NCBI GenBank assembly: GCA_003045895.1
Contig: PZPC01000005.1
Location: forward strand, 1-64,000
Direction: 5' to 3'
DNA from: Bacteroidota bacterium
Lineage (GTDB): Bacteria > Bacteroidota > Bacteroidia > Chitinophagales > Saprospiraceae
Length of the DNA: 64,000 bases
The translations under genes and the position numbers were made by a program. Positions 8,702-15,335 of this stretch are shown piece after piece. The notes below the pieces were generated by a model. The model was not told where the DNA came from. It did not search any database and saw nothing but the letters and a program-made list of their open reading frames with translations. Each line of letters opens with the position of its first letter. The first letter of the stretch is position 1.

Positions 8702-8965
8702 ATGGCACATCATAAATCAGCTAAGAAACGTATCCGTCAAGACGCTGTCAAGCGTTTACGCAACCGTTACTACAAGAAATCAGCACGTACTGCTATTACC
8801 AAGCTACGTGAAATGGAAGATGCTACCGAAGCACAAACCTTCCTGCCCAAGGTGATCAGTATGATCGACAGCCTGGCCAAGCGCAACACCTGGCACGTCA
8901 ATAAGGCGTCCAACCTGAAGAGCAGCCTGACCAAGCACGTCAACGACCTGACGCCGCAGCAGTAA
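8702..8965 (+). CDS. rpsT: 30S ribosomal protein S20
   Basis: 87 residues, typical S20 length. The sequence starts MAHHKSAKKRIRQDAVKRLRN and carries the S20 pattern of basic helices that bind 16S rRNA at the bottom of the 30S body (ARTAITKLREM, NTWHVNKASNLKSSLTKHV). It is monocistronic, with a TAnnTTTG promoter upstream and a strong intrinsic terminator immediately downstream. Confidence 0.97.
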   Translation: MAHHKSAKKRIRQDAVKRLRNRYYKKSARTAITKLREMEDATEAQTFLPKVISMIDSLAKRNTWHVNKASNLKSSLTKHVNDLTPQQ

Positions 8966-8993
8966 GCCTAACTCCGGTTACGCTTGTTCGCCG

Positions 8994-9036
8994 CGCCTTG
9001 CACCTACCCTGGCGGTAGCTGCAAGGCGTTTTTTTT
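8994..9036 (+). terminator. Rho-independent terminator of rpsT
   Basis: Arms CGCCTTGCA (8994-9002) and TGCAAGGCG (9020-9028), with an inner CTACC/GGTAG pair, are followed by eight T residues (9029-9036). It lies 28 bp after the rpsT stop. Confidence 0.93.
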
Positions 9037-9073
9037 ATTCTCAATTTTGCTACGCCGTTTGCTTCCAGGTGTG

Positions 9074-9081
9074 TATTTTTG
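9074..9081 (+). promoter_or_regulatory. -7 promoter element of the PaaE-like gene
   Basis: TATTTTTG matches TAnnTTTG and ends on the first base of the palindrome at 9081-9100. The start codon is 27 bp downstream. Confidence 0.5.
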
Positions 9082-9100
9082 CGAACGAACGTTCATTCGC
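9081..9100. promoter_or_regulatory. Palindromic candidate TetR operator
   Basis: GCGAACGAACGTTCATTCGC is a 20-bp dyad with one mismatched pair. It sits directly downstream of the -7 element, over the expected transcription start, between promoter and ATG of the reductase gene. Operators of this size and symmetry are typical of TetR-family repressors, and a TetR gene lies at 10273. The pairing is inferred. Confidence 0.6.
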
Positions 9101-9107
9101 ATACCTT

Positions 9108-10175
9108 ATGTCGCAATTTTATCCCTTAACGGTGCAGGATATTCGTCGGGAAACCGCCGATTGTGTTTCCGTAGCCCTGGCAGTTCCCGCCGAACTGGCA
9201 GCGCAATTCCAATTTACCCAAGGCCAGTACATCACCCTGCGCACCCAGCTGGCGGGCGAAGAAGTACGCCGTTCCTACTCGCTGTGCGCCAGTCCACTGG
9301 AGCACGAGTTGCGGGTAGCCATCAAAGCGGTACCAGGTGGTCGTTTTTCCACTTTTGCCAATCAGGCCCTCCAGGTCGGCGACACCCTGGAGGTGATGCC
9401 GCCCGAGGGGCGATTCTATACCCCGCTCGACCCCGCCAACCGCAAACACTACGTGGCTTTTGCCGCCGGTAGCGGAATCACGCCGGTTTTTTCCATTATG
9501 AAAACCATCCTGGCGGTAGAACCACACAGCCGCTTCACTCTTTTTTACGGCAACCAACGCACCGAAAGCATCATCTTTCGCGAGGCCATCGAGGGATTGA
9601 AGAACACCTACCTGCAACGCCTGAGCGTTTACTACCTCCTCAGCCAGGAACATACGGGCAGCGACCTGTTCAGCGGGCGTATTACCCGCGAGCGGTGCCA
9701 CCTGTTTTGCGAAAAGCTATTCCAACCCACCGCCGTCGATGACTTCTTTCTCTGCGGCCCCGAAGAAATGATCCTGGAAGTACGTGAGGAGCTCCTCAGC
9801 CAGGGTGTCGACCGCAAACACATCCACCTCGAGCTGTTCGGAACCACTAAGCCGCCCGTTAAAAAAGTCCGGCCGCAAGTGAGCCGCAGCGACTTTCACA
9901 CTGAAGTAAGTATCCAGCGGGATGGCAACACCTTTTCTTTTGTCATGACAGATCCCGAAGAAAAGATCCTGGATGCCGCTTTGCGCAACGGCGCCGACCT
10001 GCCTTTTGCCTGCAAAGGCGGGGTGTGTTGCACCTGTCGGGCCCAAATAACCGCCGGTAGCGCCGAAATGGCCATCAACTACGCCCTGGAGCCCGAGGAA
10101 GTGGCCGCCGGATTTGTGCTCACCTGCCAGGCCCTACCCACCAGCGACCGGCTGGTCGTCAATTTTGATGTTTAA
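9108..10175 (+). CDS. PaaE-like ferredoxin-NADP-type oxidoreductase (FAD + 2Fe-2S)
   Basis: 355 residues from the ATG at 9108 (an upstream in-frame start would overlap promoter and operator). Residues 1-230 form the FAD/NAD(P) reductase module with RRSYSLCASP for flavin binding and AAGSGITPVFSIMKT for nucleotide binding. The C-terminal 100 residues are a plant-type ferredoxin domain with CKGGVCCTC and LTCQA ligands. This layout is that of PaaE, the electron-transfer subunit of phenylacetyl-CoA epoxidase, and of related ring-hydroxylase reductases. No paaABCD genes are nearby, so the partner oxygenase must be elsewhere or different. A palindrome at the promoter suggests TetR control. Confidence 0.85.
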   Translation: MSQFYPLTVQDIRRETADCVSVALAVPAELAAQFQFTQGQYITLRTQLAGEEVRRSYSLCASPLEHELRVAIKAVPGGRFSTFANQALQVGDTLEVMPPEGRFYTPLDPANRKHYVAFAAGSGITPVFSIMKTILAVEPHSRFTLFYGNQRTESIIFREAIEGLKNTYLQRLSVYYLLSQEHTGSDLFSGRITRERCHLFCEKLFQPTAVDDFFLCGPEEMILEVREELLSQGVDRKHIHLELFGTTKPPVKKVRPQVSRSDFHTEVSIQRDGNTFSFVMTDPEEKILDAALRNGADLPFACKGGVCCTCRAQITAGSAEMAINYALEPEEVAAGFVLTCQALPTSDRLVVNFDV

Positions 10176-10240
10176 GTGGCAGGACAAGAATAAAGCGTTA
10201 ACTGCTGGTCGAAAGCCCAACTTTTTAGCGGCCCGTTGCT

Positions 10241-10248
10241 TATCTTTG
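10241..10248 (+). promoter_or_regulatory. -7 promoter element of the tetR gene
   Basis: TATCTTTG matches TAnnTTTG, 24 bp upstream of the ATG at 10273. Confidence 0.55.
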
Positions 10249-10272
10249 TGTATCTAATTAGTAACGCCGGTT

Positions 10273-10854
10273 ATGGCCGAAGCAGACATTCCTAAAAAGC
10301 AAGTCATTATGGAGGCGGCGGCCCGCTTGTTCCGCGACCGTGGCTATTCTGCCACCTCCATGCGCGACCTCGCCAAAGCGGTCCACCTGCAGGCGTCCAG
10401 TTTGTACAACCACATCAACAGCAAGCAGGAACTCCTGCGGGAGATTTGCTTTCAAAATGCCAACCATTTTTTGGCTGGCATCGAAAATATCGAAAAAGAG
10501 TACGCTACCCCCGCCGAACAACTGGAACAACTGATCCAACACCACCTAATCGTAGCCACCAGCGACGCCACCTCCATCACTTCCTTCAACGACGAGTGGC
10601 GCCACCTCGAAGAACCCTACCTCACCGAGTTTGTGCAGCTGCGCAAGCGCTACGAAAATCGCTTCCGGGCCATCATCCAGGCGGGAATCGATCAGGGGAT
10701 ATTCCGCGACGCAGATCCGACCATTGCCATGTACACCGTGCTCTCGTCGCTGCGTTGGATCTATGACTGGTACCGCCCCAACCGTTCCAAATCGGTGGCC
10801 ATCATTGGCCAGGAAGTTTCGAAACTGCTGCTGAGCGGCCTTAAAAAAACATAA
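10273..10854 (+). CDS. TetR/AcrR family transcriptional regulator
   Basis: 193 residues. The N-terminal HTH spans about residues 10-55 (VIMEAAARLFRDRGYSATSM, then LASSLYNHINSK-like turn HLQASSLYNHINSKQELL). The all-helical C-terminus has a conserved WIYDWYRP segment near residue 160, resembling acyl-CoA-responsive TetR proteins. It follows the PaaE-like reductase by 97 bp with its own promoter and precedes tatC by 21 bp. The dyad at 9081-9100 is the obvious candidate operator. Effector and targets cannot be read from the sequence. Confidence 0.88.
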   Translation: MAEADIPKKQVIMEAAARLFRDRGYSATSMRDLAKAVHLQASSLYNHINSKQELLREICFQNANHFLAGIENIEKEYATPAEQLEQLIQHHLIVATSDATSITSFNDEWRHLEEPYLTEFVQLRKRYENRFRAIIQAGIDQGIFRDADPTIAMYTVLSSLRWIYDWYRPNRSKSVAIIGQEVSKLLLSGLKKT

Positions 10855-10875
10855 CCCCACCAACCCAACTTTGAT

Positions 10876-11742
10876 ATGGCACTGGATCAAGCAGATATTG
10901 AGCAATACGAATGGCGGGATGGGGAGCTCCAGCCGAAGAAAGAACAAGAGATGTCTTTCCTCGATCACCTCGAAGAACTGCGCTGGCACATCATTCGGTC
11001 GCTCATTGCAATTACCGTAGGGTGGATCATTCTGTTCATCTTCCACAACTGGTATTTCAACAATATTATCCTCGGGCCAGCGTCCAACGACTTCATAGCG
11101 TACCGCTGGTTTTGTGACCTGTCGCAAAAAATTGGCGCTGGCGACGCCCTGTGCATGACCCTGCCAGAATTCAAGATCCAGGCCGTCAACTTTGCCGAGC
11201 AATTCATCACCACCATTAAGATGTGTTTCATCGGTGGCTTCGTCATCGCTTTCCCCTATGTTTTTTACGAGATCTGGCGGTTTGTAGCCCCCGGGCTCTA
11301 TCCCGAAGAACAAAAAATCACCCGCGGCATCGTTTTCATCTGCTCAGCATTATTCCTGACGGGTATTTTGTTTGGCTTTTTCATTGTCGCCCCCTTTGCC
11401 ATCAACTTTCTCATGGGTTTTACCGCATCACCCACGGTGGCCAACAACCCGACCCTCGATTCTTTCGTCCTCTACATGGTCATGTTCACCTTACCAGCTG
11501 GCTTGATCTTTGAATTGCCGATCGTGGTGCACTTCCTGGCCAAAATGGGCCTGCTTACCGGAGCCACCATGCGCCAGTACCGCCGCCACGCCATTGTGGG
11601 CATCCTCATGGTAGCAGCCATCCTGACACCGCCCGACGTCGTGACCCAGTTCCTGATTGGCATCCCGCTCTATATCCTCTACGAGATCAGCATTTTCGTC
11701 GCCCTCCGGGCCGAGAAAAAGCACCAGCAGAGCTTGGAATAA
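10876..11742 (+). CDS. tatC: Sec-independent protein translocase TatC
   Basis: 288 residues with about six membrane helices. Family marks are MSFLDHLEELRWHIIRS (the signal-recognising N-terminal segment), FEIWRFVAPGLYPEE-type loop (YEIWRFVAPGLYPEEQK), and FELPIVVHFLAKMG followed by RHAIVGILMVAAILTPPD. TatC binds twin-arginine signal peptides at the inner membrane. A 25-residue acidic extension precedes the usual start; it is longer than in E. coli. No tatA/B is next to it. It is probably co-transcribed with the TetR gene. Confidence 0.96.
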   Translation: MALDQADIEQYEWRDGELQPKKEQEMSFLDHLEELRWHIIRSLIAITVGWIILFIFHNWYFNNIILGPASNDFIAYRWFCDLSQKIGAGDALCMTLPEFKIQAVNFAEQFITTIKMCFIGGFVIAFPYVFYEIWRFVAPGLYPEEQKITRGIVFICSALFLTGILFGFFIVAPFAINFLMGFTASPTVANNPTLDSFVLYMVMFTLPAGLIFELPIVVHFLAKMGLLTGATMRQYRRHAIVGILMVAAILTPPDVVTQFLIGIPLYILYEISIFVALRAEKKHQQSLE

Positions 11743-11773
11743 AGCAATGCCGGCCACCACCCATAAAACAAGA

Positions 11774-11804
11774 ACCGGTTGGATAGCTTTTGCTTCCAAC
11801 CGGT
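11774..11804 (+). other. Perfect 10-bp hairpin after tatC
   Basis: ACCGGTTGGA (11774-11783) pairs with TCCAACCGGT (11795-11804). No T-run follows, so it is not a standard intrinsic terminator; it may stabilise the tatC transcript end. Confidence 0.6.
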
Positions 11805-11839
11805 AATTCCCGCCTGGGAGTCCTTAAAAATATAGCTTT

Positions 11840-12283
11840 ATGCAACGGATATCTACCAACCTTACCCTCTTCTTCAAGTTCTTTGTCCCCGTCTTCTGGC
11901 TGGTCTTTTTTGGCGCCCTGGTGCTCGCTGTTTTTATCAGTGGCGACGAGTTGGCCGCTGGCCTGAGCAGTACGCGCTTCCGCCTCGGTGCCTTGTTTTT
12001 CTATTTTAGCGGGCTGGCCCTCTTCTACTTCCTGCTCTTCCCCCTCAAACGGGTGGAATACGACGACGATTTCCTCTACGCCACCAACTACTTCAAAACC
12101 TTCCGCTACCCCTGGCACAACATCGAAGACCTGGAAGACAGTTCTTTCTTCCTGTTCACCGTCGTCACCGTTGTCCTTAAGGAAGAAGGGCATTTTGGCC
12201 AGCGCATCCGCTTCGTTGCCAGCAGCCGGTTGTACCAAAGCTTCCTGGAAACGCACCCTGAATTGAAAAAGAAGGAGCTATAG
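11840..12283 (+). CDS. Small membrane protein with a PH-like tail, unknown function
   Basis: 147 residues, not recognised. Two hydrophobic helices (about residues 10-35 and 48-67) are followed by a soluble stretch beginning KRVEYDDDFLYATNYFKTFRYPW. That pattern, two helices then a short beta-rich domain with YPWHNIEDLE, resembles small bacterial PH-domain-type membrane proteins. It is convergent with def, 10 bp apart. No function is proposed. Confidence 0.7.
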   Translation: MQRISTNLTLFFKFFVPVFWLVFFGALVLAVFISGDELAAGLSSTRFRLGALFFYFSGLALFYFLLFPLKRVEYDDDFLYATNYFKTFRYPWHNIEDLEDSSFFLFTVVTVVLKEEGHFGQRIRFVASSRLYQSFLETHPELKKKEL

Positions 12284-12293
12284 GGAAGCTGCT

Positions 12294-12845
12294 TCAGACA
12301 AACTTCATCTTGTAGTCTACACTAATTTTGCCTTTCTTGATGTTTTCTAGCTTGCGCTGAATCAGCCGCCGCTTGATGGGCTTCAGCTGCTCAATGAAAA
12401 GCACGCCTTCGATGTGGTCGTATTCGTGCTGAATCACCCGGGCGTTCATCTCGTCAAAAGTGCCTTCGTGCGCCACGAAATTTTCGTCCAGCCAGCGCAA
12501 CCGCAATATCTTCGGGCGGTTCACTTCCCCGGTTACATCAGGAATGCTCAGGCAGCCTTCTTCGTAGGGCCATTCTTCCCCCGTCTCTTCCAGCTTTTCG
12601 GCATTGATAAACACTTGCTTGATGCCCTGGCCCTCTTTGTCATCATCCATAATTTGCTCGGTATCCACCACGAACAAGCGGATCGGCAAACCTATCTGTG
12701 GCGCCGCCAGGCCGACCCCCGGCGCCTTGTACATCGTTTCCCACATGTCCGCAATCAATTGCGCCAAATTGGGATAATCAGCAGTAATGGGCTCCCCCTT
12801 CTTCTTCAAAACCGGCTGGCCGTAAGCATAAACTGACAATATCAT
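12294..12845 (-). CDS. def: Peptide deformylase
   Basis: 183 residues. All three metal/active-site motifs are present: GVGLAAPQ (residues about 43-50), EGCLSIP, and QHEYDHIEG with the HExxH metal site. The enzyme removes the formyl group from nascent N-terminal methionine. It lies 24 bp downstream of ruvX on the same strand, a common Bacteroidota pairing, and probably shares its promoter. Confidence 0.97.
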   Translation of the reverse strand: MILSVYAYGQPVLKKKGEPITADYPNLAQLIADMWETMYKAPGVGLAAPQIGLPIRLFVVDTEQIMDDDKEGQGIKQVFINAEKLEETGEEWPYEEGCLSIPDVTGEVNRPKILRLRWLDENFVAHEGTFDEMNARVIQHEYDHIEGVLFIEQLKPIKRRLIQRKLENIKKGKISVDYKMKFV

Positions 12846-12869
12846 AAAACCTTGTAATTTATTCGTTTG

Positions 12870-13289
12870 CTATTGGTATTTGTGTATCTCCAGGTATTCC
12901 TGCAAAATAATGACCGCTGCAATTTTATCCACCAGGGCTTTGTCCTGGCGCTGCTTGCGTTTCGCACCACTTTTCAGGATGGCTTCCTTAGCCAACACCG
13001 AAGTAAAACGCTCATCCTGTAGGACAATGTTCAAAGCAGGATACATTTTTTGCAATTGCCTGACCAAACCCCTGATGTGTGGCACCAACTGGGTAGGATT
13101 GCCGTCCGCGTGGGAAGGCTCCCCGATCACCACCGTTTCCACTTCTTCCCGCACCAGATAAGCCTGCAAATAATCCAGTAAGGCCGCCGTAGCTACCGTA
13201 TCCAGCCCCGTCGCAATAATCTGCAGGGGATCCGTCACGGCCAATCCGGTCCGTTTGCTACCGTAATCAATTGCTAGTATTCGTGCCAT
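12870..13289 (-). CDS. ruvX: Putative pre-16S rRNA nuclease / Holliday-junction resolvase-like YqgF
   Basis: 139 residues from MARILAIDYGSKRTG at 13289; an upstream in-frame ATG at 13310 would lie across the promoter. The RNase H-like fold residues are visible: D in AIDYG, LQDERFTS, and DKIAAVIILQEYL with the last acidic residue. Members process the 5' end of 16S rRNA. A TATCTTTG element lies only 4 bp upstream, implying a very short or absent 5' leader. It heads a two-gene unit with def. Confidence 0.93.
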   Translation of the reverse strand: MARILAIDYGSKRTGLAVTDPLQIIATGLDTVATAALLDYLQAYLVREEVETVVIGEPSHADGNPTQLVPHIRGLVRQLQKMYPALNIVLQDERFTSVLAKEAILKSGAKRKQRQDKALVDKIAAVIILQEYLEIHKYQ

Positions 13290-13293
13290 TGCA

Positions 13294-13301
13294 CAAAGAT
13301 A
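13294..13301 (-). promoter_or_regulatory. ruvX -7 promoter element, almost abutting the ATG
   Basis: Minus-strand TATCTTTG (plus-strand CAAAGATA). The predicted start of transcription would fall on or next to the ATG at 13289. Confidence 0.6.
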
Positions 13302-13352
13302 CGTCGCCACCCCTTAAAATGAAAATATTCCTATTAGGGCCGCCCCCCCGTC

Positions 13353-13401
13353 GCTTGAAATTCATTTCAAGCCCTCCCGTCGCTTGAAATTTATTTCAAG
13401 C
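13353..13401. repeat. Twin 20-bp palindromes
   Basis: GCTTGAAAT and ATTTCAAGC arms separated by 2 bp occur at 13353-13372 and again at 13382-13401, a 29-bp period. Both copies are preceded by CGTC. They lie between ruvX and the end of the beta-helix pseudogene and look like copies of a small dispersed palindromic repeat. Confidence 0.85.
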
Positions 13402-13451
13402 AACCGTTGGCCACGTATGTTTTCCAGGTTCATCTGCAAGGCTCCAATCTC

Positions 13452-14372
13452 TTACGTATAACTTCCCCAGCTTACCGGGAGTGGAGCTGTGGCGCAGGGA
13501 TCGCTGGGACTTCCGTTAGGCGTCAGATCGTAGCGCAGGTGCGGATCGGCATCATTGGCGACATGGAGTCGGAGTTTTACGTTGTAAACAGGAGCAGTGA
13601 GGCCACTGAGGTTAAACTTGACAAAGCTTCTGCGGGTGCCTCCACTACCCTCACCATCATTTCTGATCACCAATTGCCCGTCTGAACCGAAATTCGTGTT
13701 AGCATACGTATCGCCCCTAACGTACGCATCTTCGCTTGCGTACAGTACTTGGGTACTGGCCGGTTCTCCGAAATCTCCTCCTCCGGCCCAGGAGTCCAGC
13801 AAGCCGTAGATATCCCCACTCCGTTGTTCCGGGACGGTGATATTGGCAACCGCACCGGCACCTAAACGATCCTCCAGCTGCTGCAAATAAAGACTGCGAG
13901 GCTGTACGTGATTGTTCCAATGCTCCCAGTGTCCGGCTCCGGTTTGCTGGATACCTTCACAGCCAATACCCCAGTTTTTGCCGCCCCGCGGGCTTTCGAC
14001 TTTAATATCGTCAGCGTAGGACAGCAGGTTCCAGAACATGGTCGTATTACCGGCCCAACCGTGGCCACTCCCCGATGCACCCCGATTTTGCACCCTAATG
14101 GCTCCGCCACGAACATTGTCAAACAACAGGCCAGTTGCCCAGCGGTGGTGTGGACCAATATCAGCATAAGAAAAATCCGGAATAACATTGACGGCATTCG
14201 TTTGCCCTTCCATCGCAAAGGGGGTGTAACTCAAGGATCCGCCATTGAGCGAGACCAGGTTCGATGACTGAGCATTACTTGTGAATGTGTAGCGTAAAAA
14301 CGAGAATAGGAAAAGGTACGAAGCAAAGTGATTCTTAAAAACTTGCTGGAAGCGAGGGCTGGCTTTTTTCAC
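13452..14372 (-). pseudogene. Secreted beta-helix/DNRLRE-domain protein, internally deleted and truncated
   Basis: 306 residues. A signal peptide ending SNAQ is followed by LVSLNGGSLSYTPFAMEGQ and NVIPDFSYA, the start of large secreted beta-helix (polysaccharide-lyase-like) proteins. The sequence then jumps directly to DIGPHHRWATGLLFDN and HGWAGNTTMFWN, which in such proteins belong to late beta-helix coils. A DNRLRE/CBM96-type domain (ASEDAYVRGDTYANTNFG, RRSFVKFNLSGL) begins near residue 205 but ends early at a stop, with its second half lost. My reading is an in-frame deletion of several hundred residues plus a C-terminal truncation. It could still make a short secreted protein. The gene lies in an AT-rich accessory-looking patch. 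Confidence 0.6.
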
Positions 14373-14742
14373 GTAACCATGATTTGAATCAAGCTTAGTT
14401 TAATAAAAAAAAGCACGGTCCAACTAAGGTAGTTTTTTAAAAAGAAAAATCCCTACTAAGATAAACTCAAAATAGGGACTTATTCTAATGTAGCCAAGGG
14501 GGGAACTGACTATACTGATGCTTTTATTTTGAAAGGGTATTCTCTTTTTTCATGTGATTATAATAATAAGATAAAGATAAGCCCAACTGGACAGAAAAAA
14601 ACGACAAATAATTAAATATTGTTGGTACTTAAATACTAAAATAACACAAACATTAAAATTGCAAACTACTGTTAACAAGCTATTTATAACAATAAATACA
14701 ACTGTGTTTTACATGTATTTTACGCATATATAATTAACTAAA

Positions 14743-14779
14743 TGTGGAGGAATCAACTATTGGAGTTGATTCCTCCACA
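14743..14779. repeat. Perfect 16-bp hairpin
   Basis: TGTGGAGGAATCAACT (14743-14758) and its exact complement AGTTGATTCCTCCACA (14764-14779) enclose a 5-bp loop. No T-run follows on either strand. Confidence 0.85.
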
Positions 14780-14833
14780 AGGAAGTTGGTTCAACCACTA
14801 GGAGAAAGGCTCCCTGGCTAACCCATAGCGCCA

Positions 14834-14923
14834 CTAGCGCGGACCAATGGTTTCCACGATAATAATCCGCTTGCTACTGGTTGGCGTTAGCTGCTGGGGC
14901 AGTCTTTTCTGTAAATTTTTCAT
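14834..14923 (-). CDS. Tiny ORF (29 aa), possible small peptide
   Basis: From ATG at 14923: begins MKNLQKRLPQQLTP and ends KRIIIVETIGPR. A basic leader-like start and a hydrophobic beta-branched tail are visible. It lies 22 bp beyond the hairpin/T-run at 14945-14968 on the same strand. No homologue is recognised and a 29-codon frame can arise by chance. It is reported because of the promoter and terminator around it and the neighbouring helical-repeat regulator-like gene. Confidence 0.25.
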   Translation of the reverse strand: MKNLQKRLPQQLTPTSSKRIIIVETIGPR

Positions 14924-14944
14924 GTGATGTTGTTTATCCCGTTT

Positions 14945-14968
14945 AAAAAAGCCACGGACGTAGCCGTG
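14945..14968 (-). terminator. Minus-strand hairpin with T6 tract
   Basis: On the minus strand CACGG and CCGTG arms around CTACGT are followed by GC and six T residues. It would end a transcript starting near 15284, or act as an attenuator ahead of the 29-residue ORF. Confidence 0.6.
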
Positions 14969-14971
14969 TTA

Positions 14972-15073
14972 TTAAGTCAAAAGCATAATAAACATGGAAT
15001 CAGGCGCAGGTACAACTACCTCGCCCGTGGTGGTACACATGGTACCAATTGTGTCAGTATAGTGTTTCTTCAA
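14972..15073 (-). CDS. Tiny ORF (33 aa with TTG start; 22 aa from internal ATG)
   Basis: With a TTG start at 15073 it reads MKKHYTDTIGTMC and ends PAPDSMFIMLLT; an ATG lies at 15040. The stop is directly before the terminator-like hairpin. The leader from the promoter at 15289 would be about 210 nt and contains another 19-codon ATG frame (15222-15163), so a non-coding RNA is equally possible. No homologue recognised. Confidence 0.2.
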   Translation of the reverse strand: MKKHYTDTIGTMCTTTGEVVVPAPDSMFIMLLT

Positions 15074-15288
15074 GAAGCTTAGGCACAAGCAGCATCAGCT
15101 TTATACCCTGGTGATAAATACCACGAGTAATCTAAATCACTGAGATCAGACCACAACAGGACTTACCTGACAATACAACTTAAAGGTAGGTGGACGCCAG
15201 ATGAATGCACAACAATTGACATTGCTTGCGCGGGCGTTCAAAAAGGTAGGTAAGATAGCTTTTGTGTTCTTACTCTGCTTGGGTGGTA

Positions 15289-15319
15289 CAAATATATTAC
15301 AATTCCATATGTATGCAAA
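15289..15319 (-). promoter_or_regulatory. Canonical Bacteroidota promoter, minus strand
   Basis: Minus-strand TTTG (15319-15316) and TATATTTG (15296-15289) are separated by 19 bp, an excellent match to the -33/-7 consensus. It lies just downstream of the helical-repeat gene and points into the gene-free stretch, not at any annotated gene. Confidence 0.7.
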
Positions 15320-15335
15320 ATAAAACGTACTTTTT

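Larger units (their letters stand above)
14373..15335. other. 960-bp AT-rich region without a recognised gene
   Basis: Left part (14380-14740) is AT-rich with no coding signal. It holds a perfect 16-bp hairpin (14743-14779), two tiny minus-strand ORFs, a minus-strand terminator and a canonical minus-strand promoter, each listed separately. The layout suggests one or more short transcripts, either small RNAs or tiny-peptide mRNAs. Confidence 0.5.

Noticed and set aside
14945-15290. tmRNA, RNase P RNA, SRP RNA or 6S RNA in the promoter-terminator unit
   Set aside because: No tRNA-like ends, no T-loop GGTTCGAATCC, none of the conserved core sequences that I know for these RNAs.
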